This document shows positions 1 through 12,066 of a stretch of 64,000 bases of DNA, piece after piece. The stretch's first letter is position 1; the number at the start of each line of letters is the position of its first letter. Both the position numbers and the translations under genes were made by a program. Source of the DNA: Pyronema omphalodes (Eukaryota > Ascomycota > Pezizomycetes > Pezizales > Pyronemataceae); assembly GCA_024516155.1 (NCBI GenBank), contig JAJJXM010000002.1, positions 1,612,001-1,676,000 on the forward strand. Reading direction: 5' to 3'. Below the pieces are notes generated by a model. That model saw nothing but the letters and a program-made list of their open reading frames with translations, made no database searches and was not told the DNA's origin.

Positions 1-1407
1 CGCAAGAAGTAGCGAGATGTCGTTTGCGGGGCTCCATGCTCTAAAGTACTTCAAGTGAAACAGATGCACTTGTGAAGCGAAAATATCACAATCAATTCGT
101 AAAAATTCGTCGGCGGAAAGTGATCGAGACAAGCCGGTAAGTGAATCCGCGAAAGGCGCGGGAGGTCCTATACTTTCGTTAGACGCAAACGCGCAGATAT
201 TAACTGGATGCGGCATACCATCGCCATCTGCTATACCCAGAGTTTCCCGCATACGCTTCCGTGCGCTCTCAATGGCTAACCGCGCTGCCTTTGCCCGCTC
301 CTGATCATGAGAACCAACACTCTTCTCCGCCAATAACCGAGCACAATTGAAGCAGTCTGTCTCTAACAATAATCCGGGTGTGGCCGTAGCTATTATTTCC
401 AGAATCTCTGCAATTCGCGCGGAACAGTTCTGAAGTGTCGCAAGCTCAAGTAACACCGACAAAGCAGTCTCTGGCCCAGTCCATCCCGAGAGTGATAGCG
501 TTGCCCACTTAACGTATGCAGGATCGGTTGTAAACATCAGCTCATGGCAAAGGGCCTCCACCGATCCAGCTTTGACATGTCCATCATCATGTAGAATAAG
601 CTCTGGGTGTCGAGTACTGCTTTTATGCCGTAGGCTCGAGACATTGGGATTTGCCGAACTAACAGTAGGCGCACTTGCGGGGCGCACGGGGCTTGGAGGG
701 GCGGCGGTTATATCAAACGACCGGATTTGGAACGTTGAGGGTGATTTGTATAGTAGCATCTGTCCATCTATAATCATAGCATAATGAAGTTTCCACGAAT
801 CCTTCAAGCTCGAGCTCTTTTTGAAATGCGAATCAATAAGATTCACCCATCCTTCCTTCGTAATCCGCGGTTTTGGTTTAGGGGCCGACTTATTATGCGT
901 TGCAAGAGCGGTGGAGGGGTTCTCAAAGCTTTTCGCAGTCGGGGAGTCAAGTGTAGCTTTGCGCCTCGTGGGCTGCTCCTGGGCTGAGCTGGTGGCAGGC
1001 TGTCTTAAGGGCGACACGTCTCGATTTGGCGGAGAGCGACCACGGGTGAAGATGTTACCCAAATCGTTCATGGATCTCGAAATTGAGCGATAATGGGTGT
1101 TGAAGGTGTTCGAAGGCGCGAGCTTCTTCTGCTTTTGTGAGCTATTTTGAGCCGCGGCGGGGATCGCAATAGGCTCAGTCCGATTATCGCTCATCGACGC
1201 TTCTCCGGTAGCCGTAGGTGGTGCCTGCAGGGTGGGACTATCCAAAGCTTGCCTACTGGAACCTCGCAGCGTCATTGTTGGCGATTGTGTTATCGGGCTT
1301 CTAAGCTCTCCTCCTTTCTTCTTCGCGAAAAATGTAGTCGTTAGGGAGTGGGGGACCTTCCGGCTCCCGGGAGGGCGACCTTCAGGTAATTCGGTAGGAG
1401 ACGCCAT
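1..1407 (-). CDS. PH / RasGEF_N multidomain signalling protein (N-terminal 469 residues; continues off the left edge)
   Basis: An uninterrupted minus-strand frame runs from an ATG at 1407 to base 1, 469 codons with no stop, so only the N-terminal part is in view. Residues 1-175 are a Ser/Pro/Thr-rich, probably disordered region. Residues about 181-235 look like a pleckstrin-homology strand set, starting KEGWVNLIDSHFKK and including WKLHYAMIIDGQMLLYK. Residues about 270-345 fit RasGEF_N (VKAGSVEALCHELMF, then a helical stretch). From about 431 the motif LSRSLSADEFLRID resembles the start of a CDC25-type RasGEF catalytic domain, which lies outside the window. Such proteins promote GDP release from Ras/Rap-type GTPases at membranes. 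The alternative is a BEM2-like protein, where RasGEF-like and PH parts accompany a C-terminal RhoGAP; the missing C-terminus would decide. The upstream sequence stays open for some codons, so a 5' exon ending just before the ATG is possible. Confidence 0.72.
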   Translation of the reverse strand, partial: MASPTELPEGRPPGSRKVPHSLTTTFFAKKKGGELRSPITQSPTMTLRGSSRQALDSPTLQAPPTATGEASMSDNRTEPIAIPAAAQNSSQKQKKLAPSNTFNTHYRSISRSMNDLGNIFTRGRSPPNRDVSPLRQPATSSAQEQPTRRKATLDSPTAKSFENPSTALATHNKSAPKPKPRITKEGWVNLIDSHFKKSSSLKDSWKLHYAMIIDGQMLLYKSPSTFQIRSFDITAAPPSPVRPASAPTVSSANPNVSSLRHKSSTRHPELILHDDGHVKAGSVEALCHELMFTTDPAYVKWATLSLSGWTGPETALSVLLELATLQNCSARIAEILEIIATATPGLLLETDCFNCARLLAEKSVGSHDQERAKAARLAIESARKRMRETLGIADGDGMPHPVNICAFASNESIGPPAPFADSLTGLSRSLSADEFLRIDCDIFASQVHLFHLKYFRAWSPANDISLLLA

Positions 1408-4400
1408 AGGAGGAGCAATCTGAGAGGTGTCAGTGCATCCGGGTTGGGTAGGTTTCGCGGTTGTTAAAGGCAGGCAACTCGAGGGCTAAAGATTCAGCGT
1501 GGTGTTGGACCTTCAAACTGCCATGACCCTCATGAATCCGTTCCCTAGAAAGCAGTGCGATGAAGGCAAATAAGGCGCAGAAAGACGAGCGCAGGAACAA
1601 AGACTTTTGATTTCCCTAAGCACAGTGGACAGCAAAGCGTGGAGACGGATGCAGCACTCTTTCTATGGAGAAAGAAGGCGCCGGTGGAAGGAAATGTAAT
1701 GTATTTGTTATGGAAAGGCTCGACAGAGGAGCTGAGGGTCGGGTAACAGGTGCAGACGGTGCCAAGCGGACCCCTTGTGGCCTTTGTCAGGCAGGCTGCA
1801 ATGCATGCCATAGTTGGGGGGATGACAGCCCTAGCCCTGGAGAGGGGAAAAACGACATGACATGATGCAGGAGCTGCAGGGACGAATGTCTTGTTTTCTT
1901 CTACGCTTGTTCCAGCTGAAACAGAGCCGTTGAAGGCGGGGATTTTATGGAGTTTTGCGTGCAGGCGACCGTGGCGTTCGCATTGTCCCCAGAGGACAGA
2001 AAAACCGACGAAACGGCTCTTTGCGACGGAGTAATATCGCTTACATAAAGCGAGATATAAACTTTTTAGTTTTAGGAGCTTTTTGGGGGGGGATTGGAGG
2101 ATATTGTCGTACGCGGGGTAGCGTGATCGACAAGCATCTCCCCTGCGGTAGTGAGGAGGAGCTGGCATTTGCAACAATTCTGCGGCTCAGGATTTTCTGA
2201 CGAATATGGGAGTCCTCGTTCAACTCCCCCTTTCAGCTACCTTTTTTTTTATCTATCTATCACGGCCCGCAATTTTTTTTTTTTATTCTTTTCTGATTTG
2301 AAGCCCGTTGGATTGCGGGATGACGATGGATCGGGTTAAGACCTTGGCGGTCATGGACACGGAGAGACGTGTTACCGTGACAATTGGCGAGACAAGACCC
2401 GGTGAACATCGGATGCACGCAATCTGAGAGAATCCATGAAGCATGGTTTGAGCTGTGGCAACCGAACACTCACGTGATTACACCCGCCTGACCCGGGTTA
2501 CCTTCCGAATGGCTGAGCTTGCCGTGTGCGACCCTGGAGCTTGGCAGGAGTTTAAGGTTTCTTGTCTCGCGCCGGACTCTGAGCCATGTGTGGACCTGCA
2601 TAAGTTGCATAGTAGGGATGGTACTTTTCAGTAAAGTTGGGCACGATACGGTAAAGTTGTAACGTAAGGTGTAAGCTTGGCATGTAACGTTACATACCAA
2701 ACTTCAGCTAGCGCCACCACGTGACTAGCCTAGACGCTCCATGAGGAGCCCGAGAGACGTGGAGAGGAGCTCTACACCCCTATCTGTCGCCTTATATGCG
2801 TATATTAGCGCCTTGGCACCCTCAAATTCTGCAGCTTGGCATTCACGATACTGTCACGATGACCACGATACGGTAACAATACGTGACATTACGTTACCTT
2901 ACATTACTGTCACACGCTAGGCGCCCATCTCTATTGCATAGATGACATCGAGCCGTCTTTTCCTGTCTGGCACAAGTCTCCGACGATGGGAGGCGAACGT
3001 TAATTCGCGACCGTGACGATGACAGCCAGGGGTGCTGACTGGCTATGGCTATGTATGTACGAGACGTGATCACCACGGGAAGAAAGTGTGATGGCTCCAG
3101 GGGCAAGTAGACTCTCTCTATTGATGTTTTCATTCTCCGTTTTCACGCAATTGATCTGCTGTTTAGTCTGTGCTAAACGGTAAACTCCTGCTGTAACAGA
3201 TACTGTTTCCGGTTCTAACGAAAAAACAAACACTTTTTTTTTTCTTTTTATCACCAACTAGCAACTACGATGCCTTAATAAACATTTACCCCGGATGCAA
3301 TTGAATTCATCATTGACCCGAAACTCGACTGCTCTCGATACCGAAAGCACATGATTACGCAATTGACAGCACATCTTCCCGGGCGAGTCTGTGTCCATAA
3401 CCGTATGTGTGTATCTCAATCAACACCAGACGATTTGACACGGCGTAAGGCTACATCTCGTGGACTGCAGCTTTCTTTTTTACTGGGAACCAACAATGAC
3501 TCGTGGTTATGTATATGTATGTCAATCGATCACATCGTACCTGGCATTGCAGGATGCGGAAGATCGGAAAAAACGAAACAGGGTTGGATCGCCGGATAAC
3601 AGTACGTTTGCGGGTGCAGTGGATACACATTTCATCACACTGAAAAGACACGGCACCCCACAAGGGACCATGGGTATGTACCACAACCGCATAACCGTCA
3701 ACCGCACACTAAACACTCAATTGGCATGAGGAAATCGAGACATGATGTTTCGGAGGAAACACACGGGTGAGAGGAAATGATCCTACCGATGCCGATTACT
3801 ACCTAGGGTCGATCTTTAGTCAATCTATTAAAACCTCGTGGCTTCATCTATGTTTCCTATATCACCGGCTTCGACCGCTTTTCCCCTGGCGATCGTTTTG
3901 CAAATTTCCTTACAAGGTGATGTGCTGTATGAAGCCGGTAGTCTTCTGTAGCATGTGAACTTTTGCAATTGAGTAAAGGAAATTCTGCAAAAGGAATCTG
4001 CAATAGAGTAATCAGAATTGGGTTTCCCAGTTACACTTACCAGCAACATATGGTAATTTAAATTCCGCAGGAGAAGTTTCTCACGTGCATGTTATCATCA
4101 GCTCCGGTGGCCTTCAGCTTCTTTCTTCAAACAAGGTAGACCGGCCGGCGCGAAATTCCTGCGAGCCGGCTTGCCACTACTTGAGAACTTCATTTGGCGA
4201 GCGACCACGTTATGTAAAACTAGTGAGATGGCGTTGACCCCAGGCCGGGCTGTCTAAAACACCATAATTAGAAAAACTGGATCTGCCTCCTCGGGGTTCG
4301 CATAGGCACCATATCGCGTTTGTCCAGAGTTAGAATTGGTGTGCATAAAATGTTTCACTCTGTGTTGATATAGCTGCGGAGGATGGACAGTGGGATGTGT

Positions 4401-6647
4401 TTAAATGTCGGGTCATTTGCGTAGGGCCCACGGCATGGAAAAGTCCACCGTTGTCTCAAATTTGGACAAATTGTCTGCTCGCCGCTGACAAATAAATGTA
4501 CCTGCCTCGATTGTCTGGAAAGTCCCCTAATCACCTTCCTTCATCGTGCACGTATATTATCGGCATAAGCCCGCACATACATACATAAAATTGTATGTAC
4601 CTGAAAGTGCTCAAATGACAATCCTCAAACATTTGTTGCAGAAAAAAGTGGAGAAGGGGATATGGCCTTCGGATATGGAGGCTTTTGGTTTCCCTTCACA
4701 AAGAAACGCCCGTCAGGAACCATCTATACATCACGACTTAACGAGCATCTACCTTAAATCTTAGAACAGAGACAGACTTCACTGTTTTGGGGCTTTGAAG
4801 CACGCGTTGGTTTGAGAAGACGGAACTTTACTACTCCAAGCTCTGTTTATGATGATCGCTTGGTTTTGGGATATGCACAACGCCGCCACAACAGAACGTG
4901 AAGTTCTTCGAGAAAATTACCACCTGCCGTCTGCCAGTCACAAAGCTACTCGACGGATGAGCATCCAATTGACTTCTCAAACGTGTTTCCCCGACATCTC
5001 CCAATCCATCAATCTCCTTCCTCTCATCGCTATATACATTGCATTGCATCTGCACACACATTCGCTTCGTTTGTCAATTAATTTATCCCATTTATTGCTC
5101 TTCTCGAGCTGCAGTTTGTCGGGACGTGCAATTTTGATCCACTCCAAAGCCCTCGTTTCCAGCACGCCGCATCTTCGATTGATCGGTTACTCGACCCACC
5201 TACCATCAACGCCATCCCAGCCTTCCAAAGCACCAGCCAAAGCAAGAGCCCTAATCCCCGAGCATCTCCACAAAAGACCTACTGTTTTCATCAGCTTCGG
5301 GCAATACTATTTTTCCTTGTCTATGGGCTACCAGCATCCAGGACACACAATCCTGAAATAGACAGACAGGAGACAGTTACCGCGTACGTACAGGTATCCA
5401 GCCTGGCATTGCCTACAGCTAGCCAAAGCGCCGCAGACAGGAGTCAAGTCAATAATTAAAGAAAGTTACACTTATCCAGAAATTGCTCTGCCGACCGTCC
5501 TCCCGACAGACACTGGGGTTAGTCAGTGAGCCAGCCAGGCTTGAAGGAAAAAAAAAAAATACACTACACCGCCGCAGGATCATCATTATCGCTGTCACCG
5601 AAGAAAAGTGCAAGTGCTGTTCTCTATCATCTGTCATCAATCGAGTCTCTCGTTTAAGGTTGCTCATCCTAAGAAGCTTCTGAAAAAGTTTATTATATCC
5701 AAAAATACATTCCAACAACATCGAAGACAAGGAGAAATAAACATAAGCAACAATCCACAAAAGCAAATATTATTGTACAGTGTTGTACAGTCTACATCAT
5801 AATTCCGAATAATAATTGGTTGTCTATGTACTGGCAGCATACCAACTGTGTATCATCAAACATATACTGATTCCAACTGCAATATACAATTCTTATATAC
5901 CAACTCTGTATCAATCAAGTAAACCAATTCCAACTGCAAATTCCTCGAAACTCTCTCACAACGCCAATCCGCCAAAAAAACAGCCTGCCAACGTTTTGAA
6001 TCCGACCCATAAATTTCGCTTCAGACCATTTACCACCAGCTTCCCTGCAAGTCTACTTTCGACGTATTTCTCCGTTTCTCGCCATCCTCGCCCATCCTCG
6101 CCCATCACCCACCGCCGCCAGTGCGAACCCCTGCAACGCTCCAAAAGCCCGGGAGATTAGAGTCCCCAGTGCGCAGTCTGCCAGTCCTCATCACAACTAG
6201 CGAATGCGAAGACATAGGAGTAGCAGCAGCAGCAACACCAGGTATGTAACGTGCAAAGTACGCCCAATCTCGAGAAACCCCTCCACACCCCCCTCCCCTC
6301 CCCCATACCTGAAAGATTGTCTGTACACCGACAGCTTTGTCCGCAAATCTCCAGCTTGCCCTACACCTTCAGCTTGTCCACTCATCCCCCCCAGACCCGG
6401 CAAGGCATTCCTCTCACCTACAGCCTGTTCAAGGCGAATAGTCACTGCTACATCACTCACTCATAGCATCACTACCATTCCCGGCAGTACAGCGCTCTCG
6501 ATACCCATATTACCCACGCCGTCTGCATCTTAATCCTGCCGCGCCTGTTTTCGGGCGAAAACCACTACCACAAGCCCCTCGCTCTCCGTCCGCTTTCTCC
6601 TTCCTTCAGCCCGCTACAACTCGTTTCTGATTGAATGCAGCGCGCTG
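1408..6647. other. Long intergenic region between divergent genes
   Basis: No convincing coding sequence is seen in these 5.2 kb. The minus-strand gene to the left and the plus-strand gene to the right are divergent, so both promoters should lie here. Open frames such as 1545-2177 (minus) and 4849-5361 (plus) have low-complexity or basic composition, match no family I know and are not joined by sensible introns. The last 400 bases before 6648 are pyrimidine-rich, as is common in fungal 5' leaders. A perfect 14-bp palindrome lies at 2682-2695. Confidence 0.6.
2682..2695. repeat. Perfect 14-bp palindrome ATGTAACGTTACAT
   Basis: ATGTAACGTTACAT equals its own reverse complement. Within 250 bases are further GTAACG/CGGTAA-like words (about 2645-2695 and 2861-2905). 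It could be a site for a dimeric regulator in the divergent promoter region, or chance. Confidence 0.5.
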
Positions 6648-9600
6648 ATGACGAGCTTCCGCTCCTCCAAAAATTCAACCCCGAAGGAGGATACATCTTC
6701 GCAGTGGTCCCACCGCATAGGACTGCTGAGTGGCAGACGCAGCGGCAAGCGCCGCTCTCCAGTTGAGTCCTGTGTTTCTGGAAGCTCAAGCAACTCCGTG
6801 CTCGGTGATCCACCGACACGGGAGAGGCATTTGGGCATTCGTCACCTTCACAGTGACTCACATCTTCGCGACCAGTATTCAGACGCTCCCTCGCTGCCAC
6901 CGTCCTCTGGCTCGCGAAACCGAGATCGAGCACCCTCTCTCACCTCCGAAGCATCCTACAGATCGCCGAGTATGGCCGGTATCATAGATATGGACAGGAA
7001 TCGAAGCCGCAGGGACAGGACGTTTATTGGAAGTCAGTGTGCTGTTTGTGAAGAGCCACTGGAACATACTCTACGAGGCGAGCGTGTCCTACAATTTTCT
7101 TGTGGTCATGTTTCCCATGAAGCTTGCTTTTATGAATACATTAAAGAAGTTGATGCACAGTATTGTCCACAGTGCAATTCTCCTTTGGGTTTGGATTCCA
7201 GCAGAGGTGGAAATGTTCTTGACCTCGGTGGGTATCTAGTGCGATTTGATATACTTTACAAACGGCAGCTGACATCATGCAGAGAAGCTTAGCAGCATTG
7301 TAAGATCCGTTTCCGTCGCTGGAGAAAGCGCAAGAGATACCCCACGTCGGTCGGCCCGCGAGCGCGAGCGCGAAAGAGAACGAGACCGAGACCGCGACGA
7401 CCGTGGAGACAAAGATGGACTTTCACCAAACCAGTATGACTACAGTAGCAACCGAGCAAGTACACGCAGTAGGCAAGGAAGTCGGACGTCGAGTATGACG
7501 CGGGGCGAAGGTCGCACAGGTAGCCGGAGCGAGATGCTGGACCCCGTGTCAGCTGTACGACAGGACAACAACGGTCATTGGCGACAGGCTAGCAGTGTTG
7601 CCTCAGGTGGCGATGGCTATCCAGATCATCTTCCTCCGCCTCCATCGGCACCGCCACCAATTCGACGCCCTGAACACGATCTGTACAGTGTAACTCAAGA
7701 AAGCAATGAACCCAATACTCGTCCTCCGATCGCCAATCCAATTCCACCACCGACTTTGACCGTCAAGAGTGAATTCCCAACCCTTACTCGTTCTAAGGAT
7801 CAGCAAACTGTGACATGCTTGATTACTGTGGAGGTTCCGGAAAAGAAATGGCAGCCATACTTGGAGGAACTCCCGCCGATTCCTGGTCAGCAGCAAGGTC
7901 AATTCGATCAGCAATATCCTCCTTCCAGCCCGACTGGCCGTAGCCAATATTCATTCGAGAGACAGGAAACCGCTTCAACAAGACAGAGAGAACGGGATTT
8001 GGAGCAGGAACGCGAACGTGAGGAGGAAATGCTTGCTCAAATTACTGAGGAGCTTCGGAACAGAGTTGAAAACTGGCATGGATTGGATTTCAACCGGTAT
8101 GCTCGCTACCACTTTCTGCAGTAATCGTTCGTCTAATTAATTTATTTTAGCTTCGGTAAACTTCGTTTACACGGCACTATTAGAGTTGGAAAGGACTGCC
8201 AAGCCTGGCAAGAGCTTGAGTGTTACCTCTTCTCTGAAATGCTTATTTGTGTGAAGGAAAAGAAGGTTGTCTCTTCCAATGGCCAAGGCTCGAGAAAAAA
8301 GTCGATCAAGTGTACCTTGAAGGGATCCATTCTTATCAAGAAGCACTTGAAGAAGGTCGTTGATTCTGGTGGACCAGGTGTGTTACCATATCCAATATTC
8401 GGGGGTTTCCCTAGCTCCCAAGCTAACAGACGACAGATGACTTCATCCTCACTTTGAACCTTTCCGTTGCCGAGTTACCCCAATTCCATCTGTCTTTCCC
8501 GAATCAGCAACAGCTTGAGCACTGGCAGCGTGCATTACTCGATCTCAACAACGACACCGAACTACGCAGCCCCGGTGGTTATGACGACAGACATATTGTG
8601 GGCTCTGATGCGGAGGACGACGACTACCGGACCATGAAAACAACTCGAAGAGTGTCTTCTACCAACTCGGCTTACTCTAACGCCAACGGAGGCCGCAATG
8701 CTTCAATGATTGCTGAGCAGTACGCCGCTCCGGTCAGAGTTGGAAAGGTTCCCCGCTCAATGCACATTCCTCTCGACATTGTTGTGGTTATTCCAGTATC
8801 ATCCTCGATGCAGGGTCTAAAGATCAACCTTCTCCGCGATAGTTTGCGATTCCTTGTGCACAGCTTGGGAGACAAAGACCGGTTGGGACTGGTAACTTTT
8901 GGATCTAGCGGAGGTGGAGTTCCTTTGACCGGACTTACGACCAAGAGCTGGGTTGGGTGGCCCAAGGTCATCGCCTCGATTCGCCCTGTGGGACAAAAGA
9001 GTTTACGTGCGGATGTTGTGGAGGGTGCTAATGTTGCTATGGACCTACTTATGCAGCGAAAGCAAGCCAACCCAATCGCCTCGATCTTGTTGATTAGCGA
9101 TTCGGCTACGTCCGAGGCTGAGTCCGTGGACTTTGTCGTCTCACGTGCTGAGGCTGCAAAGATCACGATTCATTCATTCGGTCTTGGTCTTACTCACAAG
9201 CCTGATACCTTGATTGAGCTTTCAAACAGAACTAAGGGTTTGTTTACGTATGTAAAGGATTGGATGATTTTGCGTGAATGTATTGCTGGATGCATTGGTT
9301 CTCTTCAGACCCTTTCGCACCAGAATGCCAAGCTTAAACTTCGCTTACCTGAGGGATCTCCATCGAGACTCGTCAAGATCAGCGGTGCACTTCATGTATC
9401 CAAGCGGGCGTCAGGGCGGGATGCGGAGGTTTCTTTGGGAGATCTTCGGTTCGGTGACAAGAAGGGTATGTTTATTTTCGTATCGATTTGCCGGATTTGA
9501 TGTGCTAATTTTGTAGATGTTTTGATCCAACTTGTTATCTCTCCCGACAACACCCAGGCCGATATGGCTCCTCAGGATGCTTGGGAGAGTCTTGTATCTG

Positions 9601-10423
9601 GCTTGGAGGCTCTGGGTGGTGAGAACGACCAGGATGAGTCCAGGACTATCAGCATTGAAGAGGTTCCACTTATCCAGGCTGATCTCACCTACGGCGATAT
9701 TCAGCGCGAGGGTACCCTTACCAACACTCGGCCCCACCTCCTTACCATTACCATGCTCCCACCCTCGAGCCCGCATAAAAACACTGGACGTCCACGTTCG
9801 CCACCAATCCCGCCTCACCCGATGGTTGTCCAACGCCGAATGGAGCTCTTGACATCGGACATGCTAAGCCGAGCCTTGACTCTGGTAGCCCGAAACCAAC
9901 ATGACCGCGCACAGACCTTGCTTAAGGAGACACGGACCATCTTACGAGGCTTAGGAAAAGGCGGCCTACCCCCCCTGCCTCCGCCTCCATCTCCGAAGCC
10001 GTCTACCTCAGGCAGCGGAGATAGCGCCCCGCCACCATTGTCTGTGCCCACTCCACCATTGGAGCAGAGCTTTCCTGCTCCTGCTGCCGGTATTGATGCT
10101 GCTACTTCTGCTGCTCTGGATGCGGAGTTGGAAAGCGCTTTGGAATGGATTAACCACCCAGCGGTGTTTTCTAGAGATTGCAGAAAAGCGGTTCTACAAG
10201 CTATTGGTGTTATTTCTTCACAGAGAGCTATTACTTTTAGGTATGTTTTCTTTTTTTAACATTATTATGATCCGCGTTCTGCGGTGTTATAAATAGAAAC
10301 TGACATTTTTTTAGAACGGCGGGTGAAGCTCTTTATGCAGAAAGAATCGCGGGTGTTAAAAAGCTTTCGTTACTAGCAAGGGAATGGAGGGATGTTGAAG
10401 AGCCTTTAGCAGAGGAAGAGTAG
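6648..10423 (+). CDS. RING-PH-VWA protein, Ste5/Far1-like scaffold candidate (six exons, 1160 residues)
   Basis: Exons: 6648-7227, 7283-8096, 8151-8377, 8437-9465, 9517-10240, 10315-10423. All introns are GT...AG, 51-74 nt, and the spliced length is 3483 nt (1160 codons plus TAG). A Ser/Arg-rich N-terminus leads to a C3H2C3 RING at 131-176 (C131, C134, C152, H154, H157, C160, C173, C176). Next come an Arg/Glu-rich and Pro-rich linker, a PH domain at about 465-577 (begins RFGKLRLHGTIRVG, ends EHWQRALLDL), a VWA domain at about 648-830, and a Pro-rich then helical tail. RING, PH and VWA in this order are the domains of yeast Ste5, the mating MAPK scaffold; Far1 is related. The role in a pheromone or fusion MAPK cascade is inferred from architecture only. 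The VWA metal site is degenerate (VIPVSSSM in place of the usual DxSxS), which suits a binding surface more than metal-dependent adhesion. An out-of-frame ATG at 6635 precedes the chosen start. Confidence 0.85.
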
Positions 10424-10931
10424 GAGGACTAGGAAGGGCTAGGAATATTATGCGACGGCACTTACTACTCGTTATTTTTACACCTACCTAGTGCTGATAC
10501 GTTCGAATTTCTTGGGGGAAAGAAAAACTTAGGGTTGTTTTTAATTCTTTGGGATTTGCGATTAAGGGGTTTTATATGATTTTTCCTTTTTTTTTTTTAC
10601 TTGTTTGTTTGTTTGCTTTTGTTTTGCGTGTTGGGTTTGTTTAGGGTGTTATTTTTTTTGTGTCTTTTATGGGATCTTGTTTTTGTTTTGTGCTATTATC
10701 TTGTGCTATTTTACTTCTACTATCTGTCTGTCTTTCATATCTTTCTTTTTTTTTTTTCTCTTTCTTTTTCCATTTTTCTTTTCTTTTCCTTTCAATATTT
10801 TCCTTCCTGATAGTAAGGGAATAGGGGTTGGGAGATGCTTTAGCGATTTAGGAGATTTAGGGGGTTTGGCGATCTAGGGGGTTTAGGGGTTAGCGATGAT
10901 ATTCTGAAAGGATTCATTGTGATTGATATGC

Positions 10932-10967
10932 AAGTTGAAGTTGAAGTTGAAGTTGAAGTTGAAGTTG
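10932..10967. repeat. (AAGTTG)6 microsatellite
   Basis: Six perfect head-to-tail hexamers in the 3' flank of the RING-PH-VWA gene. No function is evident. Confidence 0.9.
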
Positions 10968-11589
10968 ATATAAAGAAGATATTATTTTTCTGTTTTTTTT
11001 TCTAAGGGAGACGATTTTTCTTTTTCTTGACCTCTTTTTTGAGGAGATATATATTTTATGTAGGGGATTTGAAATAGGAAGTAGGAATTAGGGGTTGGGA
11101 GAAGTTAGGAAGTTGAGAAGATTACAGAGCTATGATATTGATATTGATATTGATACTTTTTCACCTACATACCAACCAATCATTTGAAGCTTTATTATTT
11201 TTTATCTTTTCTGTAGTGTTTCCATGGGCTTGAAATTTGCGGTGTTGGAATGATGTATGATAAGTTAGAAGTATAATTAACTAATCCGGGATTATTGGAA
11301 ACCAATCCGGTGTATTTACAATAGTCCGGCGTACGGCGTACTTAGGGCTTATGAAAAACTTATGAAAAACTTGCGAAGGACTTACGAGTCTTGAAGCGTC
11401 AAAGCTTCATGTAGGATTTTATTCCCACCCATTGCAGATTATACATACCTTGTACATACCTTATCTGTATATCAAAAAAAAAAAGAAGTCTGTTCTGTTC
11501 TGATCGGATGTGGTGTTGTTTAACCCGACAGACCGTAGATCGGCCCTGCACAGCCCTGTAAAGTAGCGTAGGCAAGGAAATATTCTGTA

Positions 11590-11629
11590 CCGCATGAAGT
11601 TGGACTTCTCGAACGATAGTGAAACATTT
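11590..11629 (+). repeat. 40-bp dispersed direct repeat, copy 1
   Basis: Matches 11858-11897 at 38 of 40 positions, starting CCGCATGAAGTT and ending GATAGTGAAACATTT. It contains short inverted arms around ACTTCTCGAA. Origin unknown; it could be the remains of a small mobile element. Confidence 0.8.
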
Positions 11630-11857
11630 CTTTTCGGTGGTGAAACATTGCATTGGTTTTGATAGTGAAACAGTCATGGAGAATAGAAAACGGAAAACGA
11701 AAAGTCCACAATTATATGAGTGGGAGGAAGTGATGGATAGTGGTTAATTTTCCGTCTCTTGCAATTGTAGATATGTACAGATATGTACAGAGATGACGAA
11801 AACAAAAAAGAAAGGATATGATCAACACTGTCGGGGGGGGGCTTCTGGTGACTAGTG

Positions 11858-11897
11858 CCGCACGAAGTTCGACTTCTCGAACGATAGTGAAACATTT
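11858..11897 (+). repeat. 40-bp dispersed direct repeat, copy 2
   Basis: Second copy of the 11590-11629 sequence in the same orientation, differing at two positions. In this copy the arms TTCGA and TCGAA are perfect. Confidence 0.8.
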
Positions 11898-12042
11898 ACT
11901 TTGATTTCGGTATGATATGGTATGATATGGTATGTTTCATAGACCACTCTGAAACAAGGGTAAATTACCTTCTGCTGTTCTTAGGGAATGAGGAATTAAG
12001 TCCCGAACCCCGGCACACCAGTCCCACAGTCCTACAGCACCG

Positions 12043-12066
12043 CAGAACATCAGAACATCAGAACAT
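12043..12066. repeat. (CAGAACAT)3 short tandem repeat
   Basis: Three perfect 8-bp units followed by a partial fourth unit. No function is evident. Confidence 0.85.

Noticed and set aside
1545..2177. Minus-strand frame of 210 codons
   Set aside because: Cys/Ser/Pro-rich without any domain, lies in the divergent promoter region and has no intron or flanking evidence; judged a chance frame.
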